This document shows positions 7,137 through 16,072 of a DNA stretch of 64,000 nucleotides, piece by piece. The notes under the pieces are model-generated. The model had not been told where the DNA came from. It worked only from the letters and a program-made list of their open reading frames with translations, and did no database searches. Numbering within the stretch: the first letter of the stretch is position 1; the number at the start of each line of letters is the position of its first letter. A program made the position numbers and the translations under genes. The stretch is taken from positions 1-64,000 of the forward strand of contig NZ_NOKT01000040.1 of assembly GCF_002237655.1 (NCBI RefSeq), given 5' to 3'. This stretch comes from Streptomyces sp. XY006. Its GTDB lineage: Bacteria; Actinomycetota; Actinomycetes; Streptomycetales; Streptomycetaceae.

Positions 7137-9137
7137 ATGAGCGTTGACGGACGGGACGAGTCGAGCGGCACCGGAAACGGCGGGGACACCGCGCCCGGCG
7201 GCCCGCTTCCGCCGCAGGTGCCCAGCCAGGGCGGGCGAGGAAGCGTTCCTGCCGGCGGACGTTCCGCCGACGAGTCGGTCCCGGCCCAGCGCGACCGGCG
7301 CGAGGACGGGGCCCTGCCGCCGCCGCGTGAACTCCCTCCGTCCGACGCCGACCTCATCGACCGGATGCGCGCGGGCGACGACACGGCGTACGAGGAGCTG
7401 TACCGGCGCCACGCCCAGGCCGTGCGCCGGTACGCCCGCACCTGCTGCCGGGACGCCCACACCGCGGACGACCTGACCGCCGAGGTCTTCGCCCGCATGC
7501 TCCAGGCGGTCCGCGGCGGCTCCGGCCCCACCCACGCGGTCCGCGCCTACCTGCTCACCTCGGTGCGGCGCGTCGCCGCCTCCTGGACGCGGTCGGCGCG
7601 GCGCGAGCAGCTCGTCGACGACTTCGCCCTGTTCGCCGCCCAGTCCGCGCGCGGCCGGGACGCGTCCGACGACGACACACTCGAACTGGGCGCGGACGTA
7701 CGGGCCATGCACGAGGCCGAGCAGTCCATGGCCATGCGGGCCTTCCGGTCGCTGCCCGAGCGCTGGCAGGCCGTGCTGTGGCACACCGAGGTCGAGGACG
7801 AGTCGCCCAGCGAGGTGGCCACGCTCTTCGGTCTGGACGCCAACGGCACGCGTGTGCTGGCCAGCCGTGCCCGTGAGGGGCTGAAGCAGGCCTACCTCCA
7901 GGCCCACGTCAGCGCCACGCTCACCGCCGACGAGGAGTGCGCGCGCTACGCCGTCCAGCTCGGCACGTACGCCCGCGGCCGGCTGCGCACCCGTGCCGAG
8001 CGGGGGCTGCGCAAGCACCTGGAGGAGTGCGCCAAGTGCCGCCTGGCCGCGAGTCAGATCGCGGAGGTGGCCGGTGGCATCCCGGCCGTCGTACCGGTGG
8101 CCGTCATCGGCTGGTTCGGTGCCGCCGGGTACGCCAAGGCGGCCGGTCTCATCGCCGGGGGTGCGGGGGCCGGCGGTGCCGCGGGGGTGGCCGCGGCGGC
8201 GGCAGGCGGCTCCTCCGGTGGGGCGAGTGCTTCCGGTGGGGCTAGTACTTCCGGTGGGGCGAGTGCCTCCGGTGGGAGCGCGGCGGCTTCCGAGGGGATC
8301 GGCGCGCCGGTGAAGGCCGGTATCGCGGCCGGTGTGGTGGCCGTCGGGGTCGTGGCGGCGGTGGTCATGGCACTGGCCGGCCAGGACCGGGCCCGGGAGG
8401 AGGCGCGGCCGGTGCCGTCGTCCCCTCCGCCCTCGTCCGTGGTGCGGCCCGGCGAGCCCACGCCCGCCCCACCTCGCCGGGAGCCCGGGCCGCGTCCGCC
8501 GGCCCTGGTGCCCGTGGGCGCGCGGACGCCCGTGCCGACAGCGCCCGCCGGGACGGCCCCCGCTCCCGAGACGTCCCCGACGCCGGCCCCGCGCCCCACC
8601 CGGCCGCCCGCGTCCCCGAGTCCGGCACCCCCCGCGCCCCCGGCTCCCGCCCCGACACCCACACCCACACCCACACCGACTCCGCCGCCACCGCCTCCCG
8701 CCCCGGCCGTCTACCAGTGGAGCGACCTGTCGTACGACGTCACGGGCGACGGCACCGGGCCCGAGATGCGGATCGGTTCGAGCAGCTGGGTCTGGAAGCG
8801 GTCGGGCCTGTCGGTCGGCGACCGGCGGTACGCGCACGGCGTCACCGTGCACGGCAGTTCCTCCGTCACCATCGACCTCAACCGCTCCTGCTCCTCCTAC
8901 GACGCGGCCGTCGGCGTCGACGACATGACGCTGAAGCACGGCAGGGTGGCCTTCTCCGTCTACGCCGACGGCGTCCGGCTCTGGCGGTCCGGGCCGGTCG
9001 AGGGCGGTGACCCGGCCGTCCCCGTCCATGTGGACCTCACCGGCCGCAGCACCGTCCGGCTGGTGGTGGAACCGCTGGGCGCGCTGGCCGGCCTGACGCT
9101 GGCGGACTGGGCGGAGTCGACGTTCACCTGCCGCTAG
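7137..9137 (+). CDS. ECF sigma factor fused to anti-sigma, TM and NPCBM sensor domains
   Basis: 666 aa single polypeptide. Residues about 70-150 are sigma region 2 (ADLIDRMRAGDDTAYEELYR and DDLTAEVFARML). About 200-260 are region 4 (RSLPERWQAVLWHTEVED, SPSEVATLFGLDANGTRVLA). About 265-305 form a zinc-binding anti-sigma-like segment (EEC...HLEECAKC). About 330-385 are Gly/Ala/Ser repeats, followed by one strong membrane helix (AGVVAVGVVAAVVMALAG, about 395-415). Then come about 110 residues of Pro-rich linker and a C-terminal NPCBM-type carbohydrate-binding module (about 520-666). The predicted topology puts the sigma half inside and the sugar-binding half outside. No separate anti-sigma gene is adjacent. 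As I recall, ECF53 proteins have this architecture. Confidence 0.86.
   Translation: MSVDGRDESSGTGNGGDTAPGGPLPPQVPSQGGRGSVPAGGRSADESVPAQRDRREDGALPPPRELPPSDADLIDRMRAGDDTAYEELYRRHAQAVRRYARTCCRDAHTADDLTAEVFARMLQAVRGGSGPTHAVRAYLLTSVRRVAASWTRSARREQLVDDFALFAAQSARGRDASDDDTLELGADVRAMHEAEQSMAMRAFRSLPERWQAVLWHTEVEDESPSEVATLFGLDANGTRVLASRAREGLKQAYLQAHVSATLTADEECARYAVQLGTYARGRLRTRAERGLRKHLEECAKCRLAASQIAEVAGGIPAVVPVAVIGWFGAAGYAKAAGLIAGGAGAGGAAGVAAAAAGGSSGGASASGGASTSGGASASGGSAAASEGIGAPVKAGIAAGVVAVGVVAAVVMALAGQDRAREEARPVPSSPPPSSVVRPGEPTPAPPRREPGPRPPALVPVGARTPVPTAPAGTAPAPETSPTPAPRPTRPPASPSPAPPAPPAPAPTPTPTPTPTPPPPPPAPAVYQWSDLSYDVTGDGTGPEMRIGSSSWVWKRSGLSVGDRRYAHGVTVHGSSSVTIDLNRSCSSYDAAVGVDDMTLKHGRVAFSVYADGVRLWRSGPVEGGDPAVPVHVDLTGRSTVRLVVEPLGALAGLTLADWAESTFTCR
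8214..8279 (+). repeat. 18-bp tandem repeat inside the ECF fusion gene
   Basis: Three full copies and one partial copy of an 18-base unit (TCCGGTGGGGCGAGTGCT) encode SGGASA(T/S) repeats just before the membrane helix. In-frame units mean copy number can change without breaking the gene. Confidence 0.85.
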
Positions 9138-9185
9138 CGGTGGCCGCGCGGCACGGGGATCTCCACGTCCCCGCAGGCACCGGCG

Positions 9186-11303
9186 TCAAGCCCGTCGTCC
9201 CCCGGCCGCCCCCGCGCCCAGCGCCCCCCGCTGCGGCGCGATGCCCGCCGGTACCGCTCGTTGGCGGGCCGGGGTTCCCGTCCAGCATGTGCCGCGGCGG
9301 GCCAGCAGGCGGCGCAGCCACAGTTCCAGGGAGACCAGGTCCGCGAGCCCGTCCAGGGGCAGCGGCTCGCCCGCCGCCGCGCCGCGCAGCGCCTTGCGGA
9401 CCACCCGCGCCTCGACCAGGCCCGCCTCCGCCAGCAGCGGCGTGTCGAACAGCGCGACCAGCGAATCCGCCGCCACCCGCAGCCCTGTACGCGCCGCCGC
9501 GGCCGCCGTGGCCTGGGTCGGCGCGCCCCACCCGGTCGGCAACTCCCGCACCCCGGCCCCCTCCAGCACCGTGCGCAGCACCGCCGCCCGCGCCCCCGGG
9601 CGCACCCGCAGCGCCTCGGGCAGCGCACGCGCCGCCCGCACCACCTGGTTGTCGAGGAACGGCGCGTGCAGCCGCTGGAAGCGGATCTCCGCGGCCTGCT
9701 CCAGCACGCGCAGGTCCGCCGCGTGCCGCGCGAGCGCCGCCCGCGCGCGGAAGTCGCCCGGCCGCTGTCCGGGCCCCACCAGCTCCGACCGGTGCGTCGA
9801 CGCCTGAAGGCGAACCGATACTTCAGCGAGCGCCTCACCGGTCAGCCAGCGCGCCGCCGGCCCGGGTCTGCCCCAGGTCAGCGCCGCGAGGGAGGCGTCC
9901 ACCGCGCCGCCGGGCGCGTCCAGCTCCTCGTCCGGCCGGTGGTCGAGGAGCCGCTCGGCGAGGGACTCGATCCCCGACCGGTACGGCGTGCGGGACAGCC
10001 GCCGCGCCGCCGCGTACACACGCGCGGGCACCAGCACCGACCCGTCCGCCTTGGCCAGCGCGGCGACGGGCCGTACCAGATGACGCCGCCGGCGGTCCAT
10101 CAGCAGGTCGGCCAGGCGCGCGGGGTGCGCGTCCAGCACCTGCCGCGCCCCGTACCCGGTGAAGTGGTCCGCGCTGCCCGCCGCCAGCCGGGCCCGGTGC
10201 CGCGCCGCCGTCACCAGGCAGGCCCCGGGTTCGTCCGTCAGGGGCCCGTCCAGGTCGGCGTACGGAAGGGTCTCCTCGCCGCCCGTCACGACCACGTGGT
10301 GCAGCCGCGGGTTCGCCGCCAGCGCCCCGGCCCGCTCCAGCTCGGCCTCCCGCCCGCCGACGGCCAGGTCGTTGAAGGTGACCGCGAGCAGCCGCTCGCC
10401 CGCGCCCGTGCCGTGTCCGAGCACCGTGCCCGGCATCCCGGGCAGCCCCGCGGCCAGTAGCGCCAGCGTCCCCGAGGCGGGTCCGCCGGACAGGTCCGCA
10501 CCGATGCCCGGCACGGGCATCCCGCGCGCCGCGCGCCGTTCGGCGGGCCCCATCCCGGGCACGGGCCCGGGGTCGATGTCCGCCCCGGGGACGTGCCGCG
10601 GCGCGGACAGCCGCGTCCGCACGGCCTCGACGAGGGCGTCGCGCACGGCGTCCACGGCACGGTCGGGGTCGGCCGGCGGAGCGGCGACGGCCAGTGAGGC
10701 GACCGGCTCGTACCCGGCGATCTCCCGCGCCCCGGCGCGCAGGATCAGGGCGTGCCCCGGCGGAATCCGCTTCACGCCGTCGTACGGCGTCGAGTCGTGG
10801 AGCGCGGCGGGCACGTCGGGGGCGGCCAGCAGCGCGGCGAGGTGCCCGAAGTCGAGGTTGGCCTCGATGAGGTCGGCCAGCGGCAGGGCGGCCGTCGCGT
10901 AGGCCGTGCCGCCGGCCCAGGGGGTGTAGAACACCGGCCGCGCGCCCGCGAGATCACCGCAGACGGTGATCCTCCTGCCGACCTGCACGATCGCCGTGTA
11001 GCTGCCCGGCCAGGCGGTCAGATGCCGAAGTGCCCCGCCGCGCGCGGCGAACAGGGCGACGCGCAACTGCTCGTCGGTGGCGCCGCAGATCCCGAGCACG
11101 GCGATGCGCGTGCGCTCGTCGGCCTTCACGACCCGTACCTCGTCGGGCCGCCAGTCGCCCACGGCCCACAGCGGATCGGGGTCGCCCCACAGCAGTTGGG
11201 ACCCCACGGGGTGCAGGGTCTCACCGTCGCGCCCGGTGGCCCCCGCCGAACCGGCAGCGACGGCTCCCGCGGCGGTGCTGCTCCATCCCACCAACCACCG
11301 CAT
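9186..11303 (-). CDS. Asparagine-synthase-like protein with a degenerate ATP site
   Basis: About 705 aa. The start at 11303 (MRWLVGWS) has GGAGG seven bases upstream. The N-terminal half resembles a class II glutaminase fold but lacks the nucleophilic Cys2. The C-terminal half resembles the asparagine synthase/beta-lactam synthetase adenylation domain, with PFLDNQVVRAARALP near residue 565. The pyrophosphatase loop, normally SGGxDS, reads SGGPAS here, so the Asp is lost. This predicts weak or no adenylation. It is 18 kb from the lasso cluster and has no precursor peptide beside it, so it is probably a conserved streptomycete orphan, not a lasso cyclase. Convergent with the ECF gene (48-base gap). 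Confidence 0.72.
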   Translation of the reverse strand: MRWLVGWSSTAAGAVAAGSAGATGRDGETLHPVGSQLLWGDPDPLWAVGDWRPDEVRVVKADERTRIAVLGICGATDEQLRVALFAARGGALRHLTAWPGSYTAIVQVGRRITVCGDLAGARPVFYTPWAGGTAYATAALPLADLIEANLDFGHLAALLAAPDVPAALHDSTPYDGVKRIPPGHALILRAGAREIAGYEPVASLAVAAPPADPDRAVDAVRDALVEAVRTRLSAPRHVPGADIDPGPVPGMGPAERRAARGMPVPGIGADLSGGPASGTLALLAAGLPGMPGTVLGHGTGAGERLLAVTFNDLAVGGREAELERAGALAANPRLHHVVVTGGEETLPYADLDGPLTDEPGACLVTAARHRARLAAGSADHFTGYGARQVLDAHPARLADLLMDRRRRHLVRPVAALAKADGSVLVPARVYAAARRLSRTPYRSGIESLAERLLDHRPDEELDAPGGAVDASLAALTWGRPGPAARWLTGEALAEVSVRLQASTHRSELVGPGQRPGDFRARAALARHAADLRVLEQAAEIRFQRLHAPFLDNQVVRAARALPEALRVRPGARAAVLRTVLEGAGVRELPTGWGAPTQATAAAAARTGLRVAADSLVALFDTPLLAEAGLVEARVVRKALRGAAAGEPLPLDGLADLVSLELWLRRLLARRGTCWTGTPARQRAVPAGIAPQRGALGAGAAGGRRA

Positions 11304-12163
11304 CGCCGCCTCCACAAGCTGTGGACAACCAGTGCACCGTACGAACCGGTTCACCATGCTGCCATGAAGGAAGCGCTCCAGAGGGTGCCCGCGCCGCTTG
11401 CGCTCCGCCGAATGCGCCCCGGCGGAGCCGCCGGCCCGGTCGCCCGACTCCCGAACTCCCTTACGCCACAACGCGACACGACCCGCACCGCAAAGAGACG
11501 AAGACCGAACGGGGAGGCGAAGAAGAGCGAACGAGGAAGGCAAAGAAGAGGGAAAGGGCGGGACACGAGGAGCACTCGGCGCGCCGCCGCTACGCGACCA
11601 TCCGGCCACGGGACAAGGCCTGTCGGCGACACGTCACCGGTACGACTGCGGCGCGAACGCGCCCCCGATACGCGCCCCAAATACGCCCAACGCGCCCTCA
11701 ACTGCCGTGGTCGGGGCCCTGATACCGCACGATCCCCGGGGTCGATTTTCGGCCAATTCGCCGATACGCGAGCAGCATCGAACACGCTCCGTACAGGATC
11801 GGCGCCGTGTCGCCCGGTCGCGCAGTCCGGGAGACGCAGCACGCCTCCCGGACCGTTCCGCCGCCCGCGGGGATTGAGGCGGCGGTGTCCCCCAGCCCAC
11901 TGGATCCAGTACAGCGGGCCGACCCACGCGAGGACCATGGAACCGCTCCCGTGATGGCCGGACCAGAGCGCACGGGCGGGCGCACGGCCACACAGTGGGA
12001 GCACGCCGCAACTGCCCGTATCTGACCCGCACTTCAGTACGGACCACAATCCCGCCAACCGGAACAATGCCCCTTAACGCTTGGGATGCGGCGAACTACG
12101 CTGGGTTTACGAATGCCGCACGGTTATGCCAGCGCGGCAGCCGTCTGTGTCGAGGGGTGGCGC
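11304..12163. other. 860-base divergent non-coding region
   Basis: No open frame here shows streptomycete codon bias. The region holds a purine-rich tract on the plus strand (about 11494-11570), a CTGGATCCAG palindrome near 11900, and is less GC-rich than its surroundings towards 12050-12130. It must carry promoters for both flanking genes, but no convincing -35/-10 pair was found. Confidence 0.5.
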
Positions 12164-13588
12164 ATGTCCAGGGAGCAACGCGGGCCGAACGAAAAACTCG
12201 GCGCCGTTCTCGCCCTCGCGGGAATCAGCAACGCAGGCCTCGCGCGGCGCGTCAACGATCTTGGCGCACAGCGGGGACTGACACTTCGCTACGACAAGAC
12301 GTCGGTGGCGCGGTGGGTGTCGAAGGGCATGGTGCCGCAGGGTGCGGCCCCGCACCTCATCGCCGCCGCCATCGGCCAGAAGCTCGGCCGCCCGGTGCCG
12401 CTCCACGAGATCGGCCTGGCGGACGCGGACCCCGCACCCGAAGTCGGCCTCGCCTTCCCGCGCGACGTCGGCCAGGCGGTGAAGTCCGCGACGGAGCTGT
12501 ACCGCCTCGACCTCGCCGGCCGCCGTGCCGGCTCCGGCGGCATCTGGCAGTCGCTCGCCGGATCGTTCGCAGTGAGCGCGTACGCAACGCCCGCCTCGCG
12601 CTGGCTGATAACCCCGGCCGACAGTTCGGTCGCGCGTGACGTGGGCCCCGGCGAGGGCTCCGGCGCACCGCTCAAAGTCGGCCACAGCGATGTGCAGAAG
12701 CTGCGGGAGGCCGCCGAGGACGCCCGGCGCTGGGACTCCAAGTACGGCGGCGGTGACTGGCGTTCGTCGATGGTCCCCGAGTGCCTGCGGGTGGAGGCCG
12801 CCCCGCTCCTGCTCGGCTCCTACTCCGACGAGGTCGGCCGGGCCCTGTTCGGCGCCTCCGCCGAACTCACCCGGCTCGCCGGCTGGATGGCCTTCGACAC
12901 CGGCCAGCAGGAAGCGGCCCAGCGCTACTACATCCAGGCCCTGCGCCTGGCCCGGGCGGCGGCCGACGTCCCCCTCGGGGGGTACGTCCTGGCCTCCATG
13001 TCCCTCCAGGCCACCTACCGCGGCTTCGGCGACGAGGGCGTGGACCTCGCCCAGGCCGCCCTGGAGCGCAACCGCGGACTGGCCACGGCCCGCACCATGA
13101 GCTTCTTCCGCCTCGTCGAGGCCCGGGCACACGCGCGTGCGGGCGACGCGCCGGCCGCCGGCGGAGCCCTGAAGGCGGCCGAGAGCTGGCTGGAGCGGGC
13201 CCGCCCCGGCGACCACGACCCGAGCTGGCTCGGCTTCTACTCCTACGACCGCTTCTGCGCCGACGCCGCCGAGTGCTACCGCGACCTCAAGGCACCCCGC
13301 CAGGTCCGCCGCTTCACGGAGCAGGCGCTGTCGCAGCCGACGGAGGAGTTCGTGCGCTCGCACGGCCTGCGCCTGGTCGTCTCCGCGGTCGCCGAACTGG
13401 AGTCGGGCAATCTGGACGCGGCGTGCGAGCAGGGCGTACGGGCGGTGGAGGTCGCCGGCCGCATCTCGTCGGCCCGCACGACGGAGTACGTCAAGGACCT
13501 TCTCCACCGTCTGGAGCCGTACGGCGACGAGCCGCGGGTGGTGGAGCTCCGTGAGCGGGCCCGGCCGCTGCTGATGGCTCCCGCCTAG
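12164..13588 (+). CDS. NsdA-type sporulation-associated regulator (HTH/TPR)
   Basis: 474 aa. Start ATG 12164 has GAGGGG upstream; the frame is open from 12086. The N-terminal 80 residues form a helix-turn-helix-like segment (LGAVLALAGISNAGLARRVND). The rest is alpha-helical with TPR-like repeats (AAQRYYIQALRLARAAAD, VDLAQAALERNRGLATA). The family includes S. coelicolor NsdA, a negative regulator of sporulation and antibiotics, and its paralogue annotated as sporulation-associated (SCO4114 from memory); the local gene order favours the paralogue. It stands alone, divergent from the asparagine-synthase homologue. The molecular activity is not established. Confidence 0.75.
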   Translation: MSREQRGPNEKLGAVLALAGISNAGLARRVNDLGAQRGLTLRYDKTSVARWVSKGMVPQGAAPHLIAAAIGQKLGRPVPLHEIGLADADPAPEVGLAFPRDVGQAVKSATELYRLDLAGRRAGSGGIWQSLAGSFAVSAYATPASRWLITPADSSVARDVGPGEGSGAPLKVGHSDVQKLREAAEDARRWDSKYGGGDWRSSMVPECLRVEAAPLLLGSYSDEVGRALFGASAELTRLAGWMAFDTGQQEAAQRYYIQALRLARAAADVPLGGYVLASMSLQATYRGFGDEGVDLAQAALERNRGLATARTMSFFRLVEARAHARAGDAPAAGGALKAAESWLERARPGDHDPSWLGFYSYDRFCADAAECYRDLKAPRQVRRFTEQALSQPTEEFVRSHGLRLVVSAVAELESGNLDAACEQGVRAVEVAGRISSARTTEYVKDLLHRLEPYGDEPRVVELRERARPLLMAPA

Positions 13589-13667
13589 GCGTCCGAAGGG
13601 CCGCCCTCTCCGCGTTTGAAGGCACTGTCAGTGGCGCAGTGCACTATCGAGGTGGGAGGTGGTGCCG

Positions 13668-14864
13668 GTGGGGATCGCATACGACTGCGACGTGCTGGTG
13701 ATCGGCGGCGGGATCGTCGGTCTGTCGACGGCGTACGCGATCACACGCGCCGCACCGGGCACACGTGTCACCGTCCTGGAGAAGGAGCCCGGCCCGGCCC
13801 GGCACCAGACGGGCCGCAACAGCGGCGTGATCCACAGCGGGATCTACTACCGCCCCGGCTCCCTCAAGGCGCGCTACGCGGTGCGCGGGGCGGCCGAGAT
13901 GGTCAAGTTCTGCGCCGAGTACGGCATCCCCCACGCGGTCACCGGAAAGCTCATCGTCGCCACCGACCGCGCGGAGCTCCCCCGCCTGCACGCCCTCGTG
14001 CAGCGCGGCCGGGAGAACGGCATCCCGGTGCGCGAGCTGGGCGCCTCCCAGATCGCGGAGTACGAGCCGGAGGTGCGCGGCCTGGCCGCCATACACGTCG
14101 GCACGACGGGCGTCTGCGACTTCGTCGCGGTCGCGCGCCAGCTGGCCCACGGCTCGGGCGCGGACATCCGCTACGGCGCGCGGGTGGTCCGCGTCGACCG
14201 CAGACCCGAGCGGGGCGTCGCGGTGCTCACCGCCTCGGGGGACGTCGTACGCGGCAGGGTCCTGGTCAACTGCGCGGGGCTGTACTGCGACGAGATCGCC
14301 CGGCTCACCGGGGACGACCCGGACGTCCGGATCGTGCCGTTCCGCGGCGAGTACTACGAGCTGGCCCGGCCGGAGCTGGTGCGGGGCCTGGTCTATCCCG
14401 TGCCCGATCCGGCGTTCCCCTTCCTCGGGGTGCACCTCACCCGGGGCATCGACGGAGGGGTGCACATCGGCCCCAACGCCGTACCCGCCCTGGCCCGCGA
14501 GGGCTACGGCTGGGGCACGGTCCGTCCGGGCGAACTGGGCTCGACCCTGGCATGGCCCGGCTCCTGGCGGATCGCCCGGCGGCACTGGCGCTACGGGGCC
14601 GGCGAACTGCGGCGGTCCCTGTCCAAGGGCGCCTTCACGGAGGCGGTGCGCCGGCTGTTGCCCGGGGTGTCGGAGGACGACCTGGTGCCGACGGCGGCGG
14701 GCGTACGCGCGCAGGCCGTCCTGCGGGACGGCACACTGGTCGACGACTTCCTGATCCGCGAGGCCCCCAGGACGGTCCACGTCCTGAACGCCCCGTCCCC
14801 CGCGGCCACGGCATCCCTGCCGATCGGCAGGGAGGTGGCCCGCCGGGCGCTGAGCGCCCTGTGA
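13668..14864 (+). CDS. lhgO: L-2-hydroxyglutarate oxidase
   Basis: 398 aa FAD-dependent oxidase of the DAO superfamily. The N-terminus carries the Rossmann motif VLVIGGGIVGLSTAYAI, and GRNSGVIHSGIYY is the LhgO/L2HGDH signature that binds substrate and FAD. Near residue 315 is GAGELRRS, and the C-terminal SPAATASLPIGREVARR closes the FAD site. The enzyme oxidises L-2-hydroxyglutarate to 2-oxoglutarate (metabolite repair). The GTG at 13668 is preferred because GGGAGG lies eight bases upstream; GTGs at 13659 and 13662 are in frame but too close to that site. Confidence 0.85.
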   Translation: MGIAYDCDVLVIGGGIVGLSTAYAITRAAPGTRVTVLEKEPGPARHQTGRNSGVIHSGIYYRPGSLKARYAVRGAAEMVKFCAEYGIPHAVTGKLIVATDRAELPRLHALVQRGRENGIPVRELGASQIAEYEPEVRGLAAIHVGTTGVCDFVAVARQLAHGSGADIRYGARVVRVDRRPERGVAVLTASGDVVRGRVLVNCAGLYCDEIARLTGDDPDVRIVPFRGEYYELARPELVRGLVYPVPDPAFPFLGVHLTRGIDGGVHIGPNAVPALAREGYGWGTVRPGELGSTLAWPGSWRIARRHWRYGAGELRRSLSKGAFTEAVRRLLPGVSEDDLVPTAAGVRAQAVLRDGTLVDDFLIREAPRTVHVLNAPSPAATASLPIGREVARRALSAL

Positions 14865-15000
14865 GCGGGCGCGGCCGGGTGGACCGCCAAACCGGAAGCC
14901 GGGACGACCCGCACCCGCCGACGCACGGACGGGGACATGTCGGGGGCCCGCCCGGGGCTCAGTAGAAACGCGCCCGCACCCGCAAACGGCGAGAAGGGGA

Positions 15001-15102
15001 CGTGTCGGGGGGTGTCCGCCCGCAGCGGTTGGCGCGTCAACGAACAGTCAGTCGGCACGCAAGTCGATCGCGCCGTTCCGAGGACGGACACCCCCCGACG
15101 CG
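15001..15102. repeat. Long imperfect inverted repeat upstream of trmB
   Basis: Arms 15001-15018 and 15085-15102 are complementary at 17 of 18 bases, with a 66-base interior that itself pairs GGCGCG (15031-15036) with CGCGCC (15069-15074). It lies in the 305-base gap between lhgO and trmB, where no gene is supported. It could be an RNA structure, a terminator for lhgO or a miniature element. Confidence 0.7.
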
Positions 15103-15153
15103 GCCCCGCCCCACACCCGGCGCCACGCGCCAGGCGAAGGCACCCCCACCCCG

Positions 15154-15169
15154 TAAAATCGGCCCCACT
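15154..15169 (+). promoter_or_regulatory. -10 element of trmB (leaderless promoter)
   Basis: TAAAAT at 15154-15159 stands out in GC-rich DNA and ends 10 bases before the GTG start at 15170, with no ribosome-binding site between. The transcript would begin at or next to the start codon. The -35 is weak. Confidence 0.55.
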
Positions 15170-16003
15170 GTGTCTGACTCCGCGAACTCCCCCGAACCCC
15201 CGCTCCCTCACACCCCCGGCGCCCCCGCCCGGCACGCCCGGGCCAAGGGAGAGCCCCGCTTCCCCGACGGGCCGAAGGCCGACCCGGCCGGGTCGCACTT
15301 CGAGCGGCGGATCCGGAGTTTCCAGCCCCGGCGCAGCCGGGTCACCGCCGGCCAGGCGGACGCGCTGCAGCGCCTGTGGCCCAAGTGGGGCCTGGACATC
15401 GACGGCAGCCGGACCCTCGACCTGCCCGACCTCTTCGGCAACGACAACCCCGTCGTCCTGGAGATCGGCTTCGGCATGGGCGAGGCGACCGCCCAGATGG
15501 CCGCCGCCGACCCCGCCACCAACATCCTCGCGGTCGACGTCCACACCCCCGGCCAGGGCAACCTCCTGAACCTCGCCGACCGCAACGGCCTGTCCAACAT
15601 CCGCGTGGGCAACGGCGACGCGATCATCCTGCTCCGCGAGATGCTGACCCCGGACTCCCTCGACGGCCTGCGCGTCTACTTCCCCGACCCCTGGCCCAAG
15701 AAGCGGCACCACAAGCGCAGACTGATCCAGCCCGAGTTCCTCTCCCTCGCCGCGACCCGCCTGCGGCCGGGCGCGATCCTGCACTGCGCCACCGACTGGG
15801 AGGAGTACGCCGAACAGATGCTCGACGTACTCACGGCTCACCCCGACTTCGAGAACACGCAGGCGGACGGCGGTTTCGCGCCGCGTCCCGACTTCCGGCC
15901 GCTGACTCGTTTCGAGGGCCAGGGACTGGACAAGGGACATGTCGTGAACGACCTCCTCTTCCGCCGCGTACCACACGCGGACCGTCCCCCCGCCGGCGTC
16001 TGA
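15170..16003 (+). CDS. trmB: tRNA (guanine-46-N7)-methyltransferase
   Basis: 277 aa SAM-dependent methyltransferase that modifies G46 of tRNAs. LEIGFGMGEATAQMAAADP is the SAM-binding motif I, VYFPDPWPKKRHHKRRL is the TrmB hallmark with the catalytic Asp, and TRFEGQGLDKGH lies near the C-terminus. A low-complexity Pro-rich tail of about 40 residues precedes the fold. The GTG at 15170 matches the start of the conserved frame and the TAAAAT element; the frame is open upstream to 15002. Followed after 69 bases by prsW. Confidence 0.92.
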   Translation: MSDSANSPEPPLPHTPGAPARHARAKGEPRFPDGPKADPAGSHFERRIRSFQPRRSRVTAGQADALQRLWPKWGLDIDGSRTLDLPDLFGNDNPVVLEIGFGMGEATAQMAAADPATNILAVDVHTPGQGNLLNLADRNGLSNIRVGNGDAIILLREMLTPDSLDGLRVYFPDPWPKKRHHKRRLIQPEFLSLAATRLRPGAILHCATDWEEYAEQMLDVLTAHPDFENTQADGGFAPRPDFRPLTRFEGQGLDKGHVVNDLLFRRVPHADRPPAGV

Positions 16004-16059
16004 CCGCACCGCACCGCCCCTGGCACCTCTCCAGCCTGCGGACAGCGCCCCTCCGTCGT

Positions 16060-16065
16060 TAGGGT
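16060..16065 (+). promoter_or_regulatory. -10 element of prsW (leaderless promoter)
   Basis: TAGGGT at 16060-16065 ends seven bases before the GTG at 16073, and no Shine-Dalgarno sequence is present, as for trmB just upstream. Confidence 0.45.
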
Positions 16066-16072
16066 CAATGCC

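Noticed and set aside
6918..9029. 703-residue open frame on the minus strand
   Set aside because: Antisense to the ECF fusion, whose domains are unambiguous.
9186..11303. Second lasso cyclase
   Set aside because: The ATP loop is degenerate and no precursor, RRE or protease gene is adjacent.
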